A stretch of 22,788 nt of DNA from an uncultured Clostridia bacterium (GTDB taxonomy: Bacteria; Bacillota; Clostridia; Oscillospirales; CAG-272), in NCBI GenBank assembly GCA_946404295.1, contig CAMJDE010000003.1, positions 1-22,788 of the forward strand, read 5' to 3'. The notes beneath the pieces were generated by a model that worked only from the letters and a program-made list of their open reading frames with translations, was not told the origin of the DNA and did no database searches. Positions 1-6,390 of the stretch are shown one piece after another (the first letter of the stretch is position 1; each line of letters begins with the position of its first letter). Both the position numbers and the translations under genes were made by a program.

Positions 1-2594
1 CCGTCGCGGACGATGCGGATCTGCGCCGACCGGGCGATCTTGCCGTCGGTGACGTAGGAGCCGGCGATGGTGCCGACGTTCGGAACGTGGATGATCTGGC
101 GCACTTCGGCGTGACCCAGGAGCGCCTCGCGGAACTTCGGCGCGCGCATACCCTTGATCGCCGCCTGGATCTCCTCGATGCACTCGTAGATGATGCGGTA
201 GGTGCGGATATCGACCTTCTGCCGCTCGGCGGAATCGATCGCCGCCTTATCGGGACGGACGTTGAATCCGACGATGATGGCGTTCGACGCGGCGGCGAGC
301 ATGACGTCGTTCTCGGTGATGCCGCCGACCGCGGCATGAATGACGTTGACCTTGACCTCTTCGTCCGAGATCTTGACCAGCGCCTGCCGGACCGCCTCGA
401 CCGAACCGTCGACGTCGGCTTTCACGATGATATCCAGTTTCTTCGCGCCCTCCGAGATCTGCGCGAACAGATCGTCGAGGTTGGCGCGGCGGGCGGCGTT
501 GAACTCCTCCTGCTTCGCCTTCTCGCGGCGCTGCTCGGCGAGACTTCTCGCCATCTTCTCGTCCTCGACGCCGTTGAACTCGTCGCCGGCGACCGGGACC
601 TCGGACAGACCGTTGATCTCGACCGGGACGCTCGGGCCCGCGACCTTGACGCGCTTGCCCTTATCGTCGATCATCGAGCGGACGCGTCCGACCGCCGTTC
701 CGGCGATCACGATGTCGCCGAGGTGGAGCGTACCGTTCTGTACCAGCACCGTCGCGACGGGTCCCTGACCCTTATCGAGCCGCGACTCGATGACAAGACC
801 CTTGGCGCGCCGGTTGGGGTTGGCGCGCAGTTCCTTGACCTCCGCGACCAGCAGAACGCTCTCGAGCAACTGTTCGATACCGGTCTTGGCGAGTGCCGAG
901 ACGGGGACGCAGATGACGTCGCCGCCCCATTCCTCGGGGACCAGTCCGTATTTGGTGAGTTCCTGCTTGACCGCGTCGGGGTTCGCCTGCGGTTTATCCA
1001 TCTTGTTGATGGCGACGATGACGTCGACGCCCGCCGCCTTCGCGTGGTTGATCGCCTCGACGGTCTGCGGCATAATGCCGTCGTCCGCCGCCACGACGAG
1101 GATCGCGATGTCGGTCGCCTGCGCGCCTCTCGCGCGCATCGCGGTAAACGCCTCGTGACCCGGGGTGTCGAGGAAGGTGATCTCCTTGTCGCCGACCTTG
1201 ACGCGCGACGCGCCGATCGCCTGCGTGATACCGCCCGCCTCGCCGGAGGTGACGTTGGTGTTGCGGATCGCGTCGAGCAGCGAGGTTTTGCCGTGGTCGA
1301 CGTGTCCCATGACGCAGACGACCGGGCTGCGCTCGACGAGATTTTCCTCGGCGTCCTCGCTGTCGTCGAAGAGTTTTTCCTCGATGGTGACGACGACCTC
1401 GCGGTTGACCTTCACCCCGAGTTCCTCGGCGACGAGGAACGCGGTATCGTAATCGATGACCTGATTGACGCCCGCCATCACGCCGAGCATCATCAGACGC
1501 TTGACGACCTCTCCCGAGGTCTTTTTCATCCGCGTCGCGAGTTCGCCGACGGTGATCTCGTCGGGAACGCTGATGACGAGCTGCTTCTTGCGGGCGAGCT
1601 CCTCCTGCATCTTGCGGATCTTTTCCTGCGCCATCCGCTCTTTCTCTTTGGCGCTCTTGCCCATCTGACGGGTATCCTGTTTTTTCAGTTTCTGGCGCGA
1701 GGTGTTGTTATCCTGTGCGGCGCCCGAGTAGGTGGCGTCGATCCGCTCGTCGTAGCGCGACAGGTCGACCGACGCGGTGCGGGTATCGACGATCCGGCGC
1801 TTCTCGGCGACGACGACCTCTTCCCCGCCGCCGGTATGCACCGGTCCCGTGGGGACGGTCCGCCGACGCTCGCGCTCCTGCGGAACTTCCTTCTTCTTGT
1901 CCTGCCCCTTCTGTCCGAGCGTCGTCCGGTCGACGCCGCTGAAACGGTCGACGGGGGCGGTCTTCTTCAGGATCTTGACTTCTTTCTTCGGCTGCGGCTG
2001 CGGGGCTTTCGCTCCCTGCTGCTGCGCCTTTCTCTGCGCCGCCTCGGCGGCGGGGGTGCTCGCCGAAGAGTACGCCGCGCCCTTCTTCTCCTGATCGGCG
2101 CGGAACTCCGCCATACGGCGGGCGATCTCGGTCTGATCGATCGGGCGCGAGGGTTTCTTCGCGCCGGGGGCGGCGGGGCGGTCGCTGGGACGGCGCGCGG
2201 GAGCCCCCGCAGGCGCGCCTGCGGGACGGACGGGACGCTCCGCGGGGCGTTCGGCCGGTCTCGGCTTCTGCACCGTCGGCGCGGCTTTCTTAGGTTCCGG
2301 CTTAGGCTCGGGTTTCGGCTCGGGCTTTTTGGGCTCGGGCTTCACAACCTTCTCGGGCTTCGGAAGTTCGGAATCGAGGATCGCCTTCCCGGTGAGATAG
2401 TCCTTCATATTATTCAGTTGGTTCCCCAGCGTCAGAAGAGTGAGGAAGATATCGAGTTCCTCGCCCTCCAGCACGGCGCCGGTCTTCTTTTCGATCCCGA
2501 CGCCCTTCAGAAGGTCGATGATATCCTTCTGTTTGAGTTCCTTGCCGTTGACGCCGAAATCCTTTACGAGTTGCGGCAACTTCATCTGTTCCAT
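1..2594 (-). CDS. infB: Translation initiation factor IF-2 (3' end cut off by window edge)
   Basis: IF-2 is the GTPase that places initiator fMet-tRNA on the 30S subunit and promotes 50S joining. Reading the minus strand from ATG at 2594 gives 864 codons with no stop before the window edge; roughly the last 60 residues of a typical IF-2 are missing. An IF2_N-like domain spans about residues 1-65. A long Pro/Lys/Glu/Ala-rich linker follows to about 290, including a PEPKPEPK-type repeat, and then a second IF2_N-like segment. The GTPase domain has G1 MGHVDHGKTS at 429-438, G3 DTPGH at 476-480 and G4 NKMD at 530-533. The start lies 3 nt after the ylxQ stop, with a GGGGGT stretch as ribosome site. 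It is the last visible gene of the rimP-nusA-ylxR-ylxQ-infB operon. The identification is secure; only the C-terminus is unseen. Confidence 0.97.
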   Translation of the reverse strand, partial: MEQMKLPQLVKDFGVNGKELKQKDIIDLLKGVGIEKKTGAVLEGEELDIFLTLLTLGNQLNNMKDYLTGKAILDSELPKPEKVVKPEPKKPEPKPEPKPEPKKAAPTVQKPRPAERPAERPVRPAGAPAGAPARRPSDRPAAPGAKKPSRPIDQTEIARRMAEFRADQEKKGAAYSSASTPAAEAAQRKAQQQGAKAPQPQPKKEVKILKKTAPVDRFSGVDRTTLGQKGQDKKKEVPQERERRRTVPTGPVHTGGGEEVVVAEKRRIVDTRTASVDLSRYDERIDATYSGAAQDNNTSRQKLKKQDTRQMGKSAKEKERMAQEKIRKMQEELARKKQLVISVPDEITVGELATRMKKTSGEVVKRLMMLGVMAGVNQVIDYDTAFLVAEELGVKVNREVVVTIEEKLFDDSEDAEENLVERSPVVCVMGHVDHGKTSLLDAIRNTNVTSGEAGGITQAIGASRVKVGDKEITFLDTPGHEAFTAMRARGAQATDIAILVVAADDGIMPQTVEAINHAKAAGVDVIVAINKMDKPQANPDAVKQELTKYGLVPEEWGGDVICVPVSALAKTGIEQLLESVLLVAEVKELRANPNRRAKGLVIESRLDKGQGPVATVLVQNGTLHLGDIVIAGTAVGRVRSMIDDKGKRVKVAGPSVPVEINGLSEVPVAGDEFNGVEDEKMARSLAEQRREKAKQEEFNAARRANLDDLFAQISEGAKKLDIIVKADVDGSVEAVRQALVKISDEEVKVNVIHAAVGGITENDVMLAAASNAIIVGFNVRPDKAAIDSAERQKVDIRTYRIIYECIEEIQAAIKGMRAPKFREALLGHAEVRQIIHVPNVGTIAGSYVTDGKIARSAQIRIVRD
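2289..2350 (-). repeat. Short tandem Pro-Glu-Pro-Lys coding repeat in the IF-2 linker
   Basis: On the plus strand the sequence repeats variants of GGCTCGGGCTT/GGCTCGGGTTT several times. Read on the minus strand it encodes alternating PEPK units in the disordered IF-2 linker at about residues 82-102. Such low-complexity linkers vary in length between strains. This is a coding repeat, not a mobile element. Confidence 0.7.
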
Positions 2595-2597
2595 ACT

Positions 2598-3035
2598 TTA
2601 CCCCCGGTTCCCAGTCGAACCGTCCCCGTCCGACGGGGACTTCCTTCCTTTACAAGTGCAAGCGTTCGCTATTTCCTTCGCCAAAGCCGGATCGAGCACG
2701 GCGGACGCGGCGACGAACCCGGTCTTTCCGAGTCGCCGTCCGAGTTCCTCTCCGTCGACGTCGACGACGACGAAGGGGACGCCGTAATGATCGCATTTGG
2801 CGATGATTTTATTCTTCGTGTTCTCCGACGCGAACGAGGAGATCACGACGAGGGCGGGCTTGTTCTTTCCCCGTACCCCCGTGAGCGCCGGTTCGGTTCC
2901 GATCAAGGTCTTCCCCGCACGCCGCGCCATTCCGAGCATCCCGAAGAAGCGTTCGTTCACCTCGTGAACGGACGCGGGGTCGGGAGACCCGGTCACGCCG
3001 ATCGCGGGAAACGCGTTCCCGCCGTCCTCCGTCAT
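2598..3035 (-). CDS. ylxQ: L7Ae/L30e-family RNA-binding protein, YlxQ-like
   Basis: This is a small protein of the ribosomal L7Ae/L30e/Gadd45 fold, a family that typically binds kink-turn RNA. The gene commonly sits between ylxR and infB in Bacillota. The core runs from about residue 29 to 125 and opens with the family signature FFGMLGMARRAGK. It has 145 codons, somewhat longer than the usual 100 or so, because of a 28-residue N-terminal extension and a polar Ser/Asp/Gly-rich tail. ATG at 3035 overlaps the ylxR stop (ATGA), and a GGAGGAGG ribosome site lies about 13 nt upstream, so I keep this start. A GTG at residue 26 would remove most of the extension but has poorly spaced Shine-Dalgarno sequence. 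Exact function in bacteria is uncertain. Confidence 0.88.
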   Translation of the reverse strand: MTEDGGNAFPAIGVTGSPDPASVHEVNERFFGMLGMARRAGKTLIGTEPALTGVRGKNKPALVVISSFASENTKNKIIAKCDHYGVPFVVVDVDGEELGRRLGKTGFVAASAVLDPALAKEIANACTCKGRKSPSDGDGSTGNRG

Positions 3036-3340
3036 GATTTTGACAGTTCCTCCTCCAGAGCGTTATAGACCTCCTCCGGGACGGGCGCCCCGGGCGTCAG
3101 ATTGGTTTCGATCCGGTGCGCCTTCCGCGCCGAACGGAAACACGCGACGCTGCGGCAAAGATACGCGCCGCGCCCGGGTTTGCGCCCCGTGAAGTCGAGC
3201 GAGATCTCGCCCTCGGGCGAGCGGACGATCCGGATCAGTTCGGTCTTTTTCTTCTTCTCCCCGCAGCCGATGCATTTCCGTTCGGGAAACTTCTTCGGTT
3301 TCAAGGGCTGCTTGACGGGTTCACCGTTTTTTGACGGCAT
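3032..3340 (-). CDS. ylxR: YlxR/DUF448 RNA-binding protein (RNase P modulator family)
   Basis: A 102-residue basic protein of the YlxR family. The hallmark RKCIGCGEKKKKTELIRIVR is at about residues 21-40, followed by GRKPGRGAYLC near 53-63. The conserved positively charged surface suggests nucleic acid binding. The B. subtilis homologue has been described as a modulator of RNase P, but this copy's role is inferred from family membership. An AGAGGAG ribosome site lies 7 nt before the ATG. The gene starts 31 bp downstream of nusA, and its stop overlaps the ylxQ start by 4 nt, indicating translational coupling. A lysine-rich N-terminal tail of about 20 residues precedes the domain. Confidence 0.94.
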   Translation of the reverse strand: MPSKNGEPVKQPLKPKKFPERKCIGCGEKKKKTELIRIVRSPEGEISLDFTGRKPGRGAYLCRSVACFRSARKAHRIETNLTPGAPVPEEVYNALEEELSKS

Positions 3341-3371
3341 AGGTGCTCCTCTCTTGCGCCGTGCGGCGCGA

Positions 3372-4394
3372 TCACGCCTTGATGTCGATCTTGAAGCCGG
3401 TCAGTTTGGCGGCGAGTTTCGCGTTCTGCCCCTCCTTGCCGATGGCAAGCGAGAGCTGATCGGGCGCGACCTTGACCTTGCAGGTGCGTTCGCCCTCGAG
3501 ATCGGTCCCGATGACCTCCGCCGGGGCGAGCGCCGCGGCGACGAACTTCTCGGGGTCCTCGTACCAACGGATGACGTCGATCTTCTCGCCCGACAGTTCC
3601 GCGAGAATGGCGTTGATCCGCGCGCCGCGGTTGCCGATGCAGGCGCCGACGGGATCGACGTTGGGATCGCGCGACTCGACGGCGATCTTGCTCCGGCTTC
3701 CGGGATCGCGCGAAATGCCGCGGATCACGACGGTGCCGTCCTCGATCTCGGGGATCTCGGTCTCAAACAGCCGCTTGACGAACGCCGGATGCGAACGCGA
3801 GAGCCGGACGACCGGTCCGCGCGCCTCCTGACCGAGAACGTCGATGATGATGACCTTGACGCGGTCGCCCTCGACGAAACGGTCGGTCGGGATCTGATCC
3901 TGGCGGGTCAGCGTCACGCGCCCGTCGGGGGTCTCGAGCACGAGGTTGCCGTTCTCGGGATCGACCTTGTAGACGCGGGCGGTGATGAGTTCCTCTTTCT
4001 TCTCCTCGTAGGCGCGGATCATATTCGAGCGCTCCGCCTCGCGGATGCCCTGAATGATGACCTGCTTCGCCGCCTGCGCCGAGAGACGCCGGAATTCCTT
4101 GAGTTTCTGTTCGCGTTCGACGACGTCGCCGACCTTGTACTTCTTCCGCCCGGTGAGTTCGGAAAGGGCGATCTCCTCGTTCGGGTTCTCGACCGTCTCG
4201 ACGACGGTGAGCTGCTGAAAGACCTTCATATCCTTCTTCTTCGGATCGAGGACGACGCGGACGTTCATCGAGCCGCCGAGTTCGCGCTTGAAGGCGCTGA
4301 TCAGAGCCGCCTCGACCTTCTCCAGCATATACTCCTTCGGGATACCCTTTTCCCGTTCGAGCAGATCCAGCGCGTCAAAAAACTCCTTGTTCAT
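3372..4394 (-). CDS. nusA: Transcription termination/antitermination factor NusA
   Basis: NusA binds RNA polymerase and nascent RNA to control pausing, intrinsic termination and antitermination. At 340 residues it is the short Gram-positive form without the C-terminal acidic repeats of E. coli. Order: polymerase-binding N-terminal domain (about 1-125), S1 domain (about 130-200), KH1 with a GACIGNRGARI loop near 248, and KH2 with AIGKEGQNAKLAAKL near 316, ending shortly after in KIDIKA. The ATG at 4394 has a GAAAGG ribosome site about 9 nt upstream. It lies 46 bp downstream of rimP and belongs to the same transcript. The leader hairpin ahead of rimP is a plausible target of NusA's own termination activity. 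Confidence 0.97.
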   Translation of the reverse strand: MNKEFFDALDLLEREKGIPKEYMLEKVEAALISAFKRELGGSMNVRVVLDPKKKDMKVFQQLTVVETVENPNEEIALSELTGRKKYKVGDVVEREQKLKEFRRLSAQAAKQVIIQGIREAERSNMIRAYEEKKEELITARVYKVDPENGNLVLETPDGRVTLTRQDQIPTDRFVEGDRVKVIIIDVLGQEARGPVVRLSRSHPAFVKRLFETEIPEIEDGTVVIRGISRDPGSRSKIAVESRDPNVDPVGACIGNRGARINAILAELSGEKIDVIRWYEDPEKFVAAALAPAEVIGTDLEGERTCKVKVAPDQLSLAIGKEGQNAKLAAKLTGFKIDIKA

Positions 4395-4440
4395 TTTCGT
4401 ATGCCTTTCTTTTCAGATACTTGATCTGTTTTTTCTTTTT

Positions 4441-4902
4441 TCAGTCCTCGTAGACGGTCGAGAGCCGCGAGACAGCCTTGCGGGGCAGGACGGTCGGCTC
4501 CCCTCCGTCGGGGGTCAGCGTCACGCTGTCGTCGTCAAACGCACTCAGGCGCCCCGTCACGCTCTTCGTGCCGTTCAGGGGGGCGTAGAGCCGCGCCTCG
4601 GCGAGCGCGCCGAGCGACGCCGCGAGGTGTTCGTCGGTCTTGAGTTCCCGCTCGATCCCGGGCGAGGAGACCTCGAGATAATAGGATCCCTCGATCGGGT
4701 CGGCTTGGTCGAGGATGGGGTCGATCGCGCGGTGTACCCGCTCGCAGTCGTCGATCCCGACGCCGCCCGCCTTGTCGATCGTGACGCGCAGGTGCCAGTC
4801 GGCGCCCTCCTTCACGTATTCGACGTCCCAGAGCGAGCAGCCGTTTTCCGCGACGGTTCCGGCGACGAGTTCCGCCACCGTCGAAGCGATGTTCTTCTTC
4901 AA
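4441..4902 (-). CDS. rimP: Ribosome maturation factor RimP (TTG start)
   Basis: RimP is required for late assembly of the 30S subunit. I place the start at TTG 4902, giving 153 residues, the usual family length, because an AGGGAGG Shine-Dalgarno (4910-4916) lies 7 nt upstream. An in-frame ATG at 4947 would add 15 residues read straight through the leader terminator hairpin, so it is very unlikely. The N-terminal domain contains the family motif YYLEVSSPGIERELK; the C-terminal SH3-like domain follows (RLYAPLNGTKSVTGRLS). It is the first gene of the operon, followed by nusA after 46 bp. It is expected to be regulated through the leader described separately. Confidence 0.95.
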   Translation of the reverse strand: MKKNIASTVAELVAGTVAENGCSLWDVEYVKEGADWHLRVTIDKAGGVGIDDCERVHRAIDPILDQADPIEGSYYLEVSSPGIERELKTDEHLAASLGALAEARLYAPLNGTKSVTGRLSAFDDDSVTLTPDGGEPTVLPRKAVSRLSTVYED

Positions 4903-4909
4903 ACCGATC

Positions 4910-4916
4910 CCTCCCT
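4910..4916 (-). promoter_or_regulatory. Shine-Dalgarno sequence deciding the rimP TTG start
   Basis: AGGGAGG on the minus strand, 7 nt before TTG 4902. It follows the T-run of the leader hairpin directly, so translation can only initiate on read-through transcripts. Confidence 0.8.
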
Positions 4917-4919
4917 CAC

Positions 4920-4949
4920 AAAAAAGTAGGAGTGGGAAACAACCCACTC
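4920..4949 (-). terminator. Terminator-like hairpin in the rimP-nusA leader (candidate attenuator)
   Basis: On the minus strand GAGTGGG (4949-4943), loop TTGTTT, CCCACTC (4936-4930), then CTAC and six T residues (4925-4920). A perfect 7-bp GC-containing stem followed by a T-tract is an intrinsic terminator form. It lies between the promoter and the rimP start codon rather than at a gene end, so it would act as an attenuator. In B. subtilis the nusA operon is reported to be autoregulated by NusA-dependent termination in its leader; the same logic here is inference. Confidence 0.75.
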
Positions 4950-4973
4950 TTACATCCTCTACTCTTCAATAGA

Positions 4974-5002
4974 ATTATAGCATACGTTTCCCTTAATTGC
5001 AA
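4974..5002 (-). promoter_or_regulatory. Sigma-A type promoter of the rimP-nusA-ylxR-ylxQ-infB operon
   Basis: The minus strand shows -35 TTGCAA (5002-4997), a 17-nt spacer and a perfect -10 TATAAT (4979-4974). The predicted transcription start is near 4967, giving a leader of about 65 nt. The local A+T richness contrasts strongly with the surrounding GC-rich coding sequence. Confidence 0.82.
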
Positions 5003-5025
5003 TAGTTTTCCGCAAAAAAGGAAAA

Positions 5026-5445
5026 TTATTTTTCAAGTTCGTCGTTCCTTTCGTATTCGTCGATGAAATAGTTGATGATGTCGCGGCGCGTCACGATGCC
5101 GATGAAACTCCCGAGATCGTCCTCCACGGGGACGAACGCGTTCTGCTTGACCCGCTCGAGCAGGTCGGAGATCGCGGCGTCCTGCTTCACCGCGGGATTG
5201 CCCTCCCGCCGGACGATCTCCTTCAGACGCCGGTGTTCGAGCGAGTGCAGATCGCCGCCGTCCTCGTAGAGCACCCGGAGAAAATCGCCGTCCGAGACCG
5301 AACCGACGTAGCGCCCCTTCCGGTCGATGACGGGAACGGCGTGGTGACGGTGAAAAAACATCTTCTCCAGCGCCTGCCGCAGGGTGAAATCGTGATAGAG
5401 ATAGCACACCGCGCTCTTCGGTGTCAGGAAACGGAGTATATTCAT
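5026..5445 (-). CDS. Small protein with two CBS domains
   Basis: A 139-residue protein that is almost entirely a tandem CBS pair (Bateman module). CBS1 is at about 10-65, with HAVPVIDRKGRYVGSVSDGD; CBS2 is at about 75-130, with GSFIGIVTRRDIINYF. Such modules bind adenosine-containing ligands (AMP, ATP, SAM or c-di-AMP). Stand-alone versions usually regulate a partner protein; in Bacillota one class (CbpB/DarB) binds c-di-AMP, but whether this protein belongs to that class cannot be told by eye. It starts 23 bp after the pantothenate kinase with an AAAGGA ribosome site, so it is probably the last gene of the acyl-CoA ligase/coaW unit. There is no membrane segment. Ligand and target are unknown. 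Confidence 0.85.
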   Translation of the reverse strand: MNILRFLTPKSAVCYLYHDFTLRQALEKMFFHRHHAVPVIDRKGRYVGSVSDGDFLRVLYEDGGDLHSLEHRRLKEIVRREGNPAVKQDAAISDLLERVKQNAFVPVEDDLGSFIGIVTRRDIINYFIDEYERNDELEK

Positions 5446-5468
5446 TCCTCTGTCCTTTCGTCGTGCCG

Positions 5469-6302
5469 TCAGCCGCGCAGGGCGGTGCCGATAACCGTTC
5501 CGTAGGTGGCGAGGTCCGGGATCAGGAAACGCACGTCGAACATCTCGTTCAGTTTATCCATCGCGGTCTTGCAGTAGGGGATCGTGGTCAGGTTCCCGGT
5601 CATGACGATATCCTTCACCCCGCGGCTCCGCGCGGCGAAGAGCGAGACCATCCCGACCGTCTCGAACACCATATTCAGGATCCCGACCGAAATATCCGCC
5701 TTGGTCGCGAGGTCGCTGATCTTTCCGAAGTTGGCGGCGGTCATATCCGCCGGCATCCCGGAGAGACGGTCGCGGTTCGCGATGTCGGAGATGCGGAGGT
5801 CGACGTTGCCGAGATCGCCCTCGTCGGCGAGGTCGGAGATATGTTCGACGCTGTCCATTTTGAGCAGCAGGCGCGAGAGCCCCATCAGGGTACCGCCCCC
5901 GACCCCGGTGCCGCCGAGGTAGGTGATCGCGCCGCCCTTCTTGGCGTGGACGACGGCGGTGCCGGTGCCGAGACTTGCGACGATCGCCTCGTCGAGCCCC
6001 GACAGATAAAGCCCGCCGAGCCCGATGCTGTCGAACTCGGAGACCTTCTCGCAGGGGAGCGAGTAGATCGGGCTCGTGATCGCGGAGGAACCGACCCCGG
6101 TCATCATCACGCGGCTGATCTCCGCAAGCGAAAGGCGGTTCTCCGCCGTGAACTTTCCGAACGCGCCGTAGATCGAGGTGAGCGGATCCGACGCGCGCAC
6201 GTACAAGGGGGCGATCAGGCGCGACCCCTCGGGCGTTTTTTCAAAACCGACGATCTTCGTGGTGCTTCCGCCCACGTCGATCCCGACGACAACGTTCCTC
6301 AT
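5469..6302 (-). CDS. coaW: Type II pantothenate kinase
   Basis: Phosphorylates pantothenate with ATP, the first step of CoA synthesis. The 277-residue protein has the ASKHA-fold phosphate loop GIDVGGSTTK at residues 7-16, a second nucleotide motif ASLGTGTAVV near 109 and GGTGVGGGTLMGLSRLL near 130-146. The C-terminal section has VMTGNLTT and a final GTVIGTAL. Length and motifs match the bacterial type II (CoaW, staphylococcal-type) family rather than CoaA or the type III CoaX. ATG at 6302 has AAGGAGG 5 nt upstream. It lies between the acyl-CoA ligase (87 bp upstream, with two hairpins in the gap) and the CBS protein. The staphylococcal type II enzyme is insensitive to CoA feedback; whether that holds here is unknown. 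Confidence 0.92.
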   Translation of the reverse strand: MRNVVVGIDVGGSTTKIVGFEKTPEGSRLIAPLYVRASDPLTSIYGAFGKFTAENRLSLAEISRVMMTGVGSSAITSPIYSLPCEKVSEFDSIGLGGLYLSGLDEAIVASLGTGTAVVHAKKGGAITYLGGTGVGGGTLMGLSRLLLKMDSVEHISDLADEGDLGNVDLRISDIANRDRLSGMPADMTAANFGKISDLATKADISVGILNMVFETVGMVSLFAARSRGVKDIVMTGNLTTIPYCKTAMDKLNEMFDVRFLIPDLATYGTVIGTALRG

Positions 6303-6319
6303 GGGAACCTCCTTCGGAT

Positions 6320-6333
6320 CCCCCGTTCGGGGG
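6320..6333 (-). repeat. GC hairpin in the coaW leader
   Basis: Five C, a 4-nt loop, five G. It sits about 18-31 nt upstream of the coaW start codon and just ahead of the AAGGAGG site. It could affect transcript stability or act as a processing site; no function can be read directly. Confidence 0.4.
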
Positions 6334-6342
6334 TTCTCTCTG

Positions 6343-6390
6343 AAACCGCCGCTCCCCGATACCGGACGGCTCGGGAAACGGCGGCGGCTT
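6343..6390 (-). terminator. Large hairpin after the acyl-CoA ligase, weak terminator or processing stem
   Basis: On the minus strand AAGCCGCCGC (6390-6381) pairs with GCGGCGGTTT (6352-6343), a 10-bp stem including one G-T pair. An inner CCCGA/TCGGG stem also fits. The stem begins in the ligase stop codon. Only three T residues end it, so it may reduce rather than stop transcription into coaW. Confidence 0.5.

Noticed and set aside
2291..2340. Short repeats near 2300 as a possible CRISPR or mobile element
   Set aside because: Units are imperfect, about 12 nt, without spacers, and encode the Pro-Glu-Pro-Lys linker of IF-2.
87..3068. A 993-codon open frame on the plus strand opposite infB, ylxQ and ylxR
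   Set aside because: The antisense strand is occupied by clearly recognisable IF-2 with intact GTPase motifs. The open frame is a by-product of GC-rich coding with few A/T-rich stops, and its product is a low-complexity Arg/Asp/Leu-rich string with no domain.
4414..4440. Plus-strand hairpin CAGAT/ATCTG followed by a long T-rich run in the rimP-nusA gap
   Set aside because: The stem is only 5 bp and A/T-rich, and no plus-strand gene ends here. The T-run corresponds to an A-rich spacer ahead of the nusA ribosome site.
4903..4947. Upstream ATG start for rimP at 4947
   Set aside because: The extra residues would be encoded by the leader hairpin and T-run; the TTG at 4902 has an ideal Shine-Dalgarno and gives the family length.
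5009..5025. Possible terminator after the CBS gene (TTTTCC/GGAAAA)
   Set aside because: A short A/T-rich stem with no T-run after it; too weak to call.
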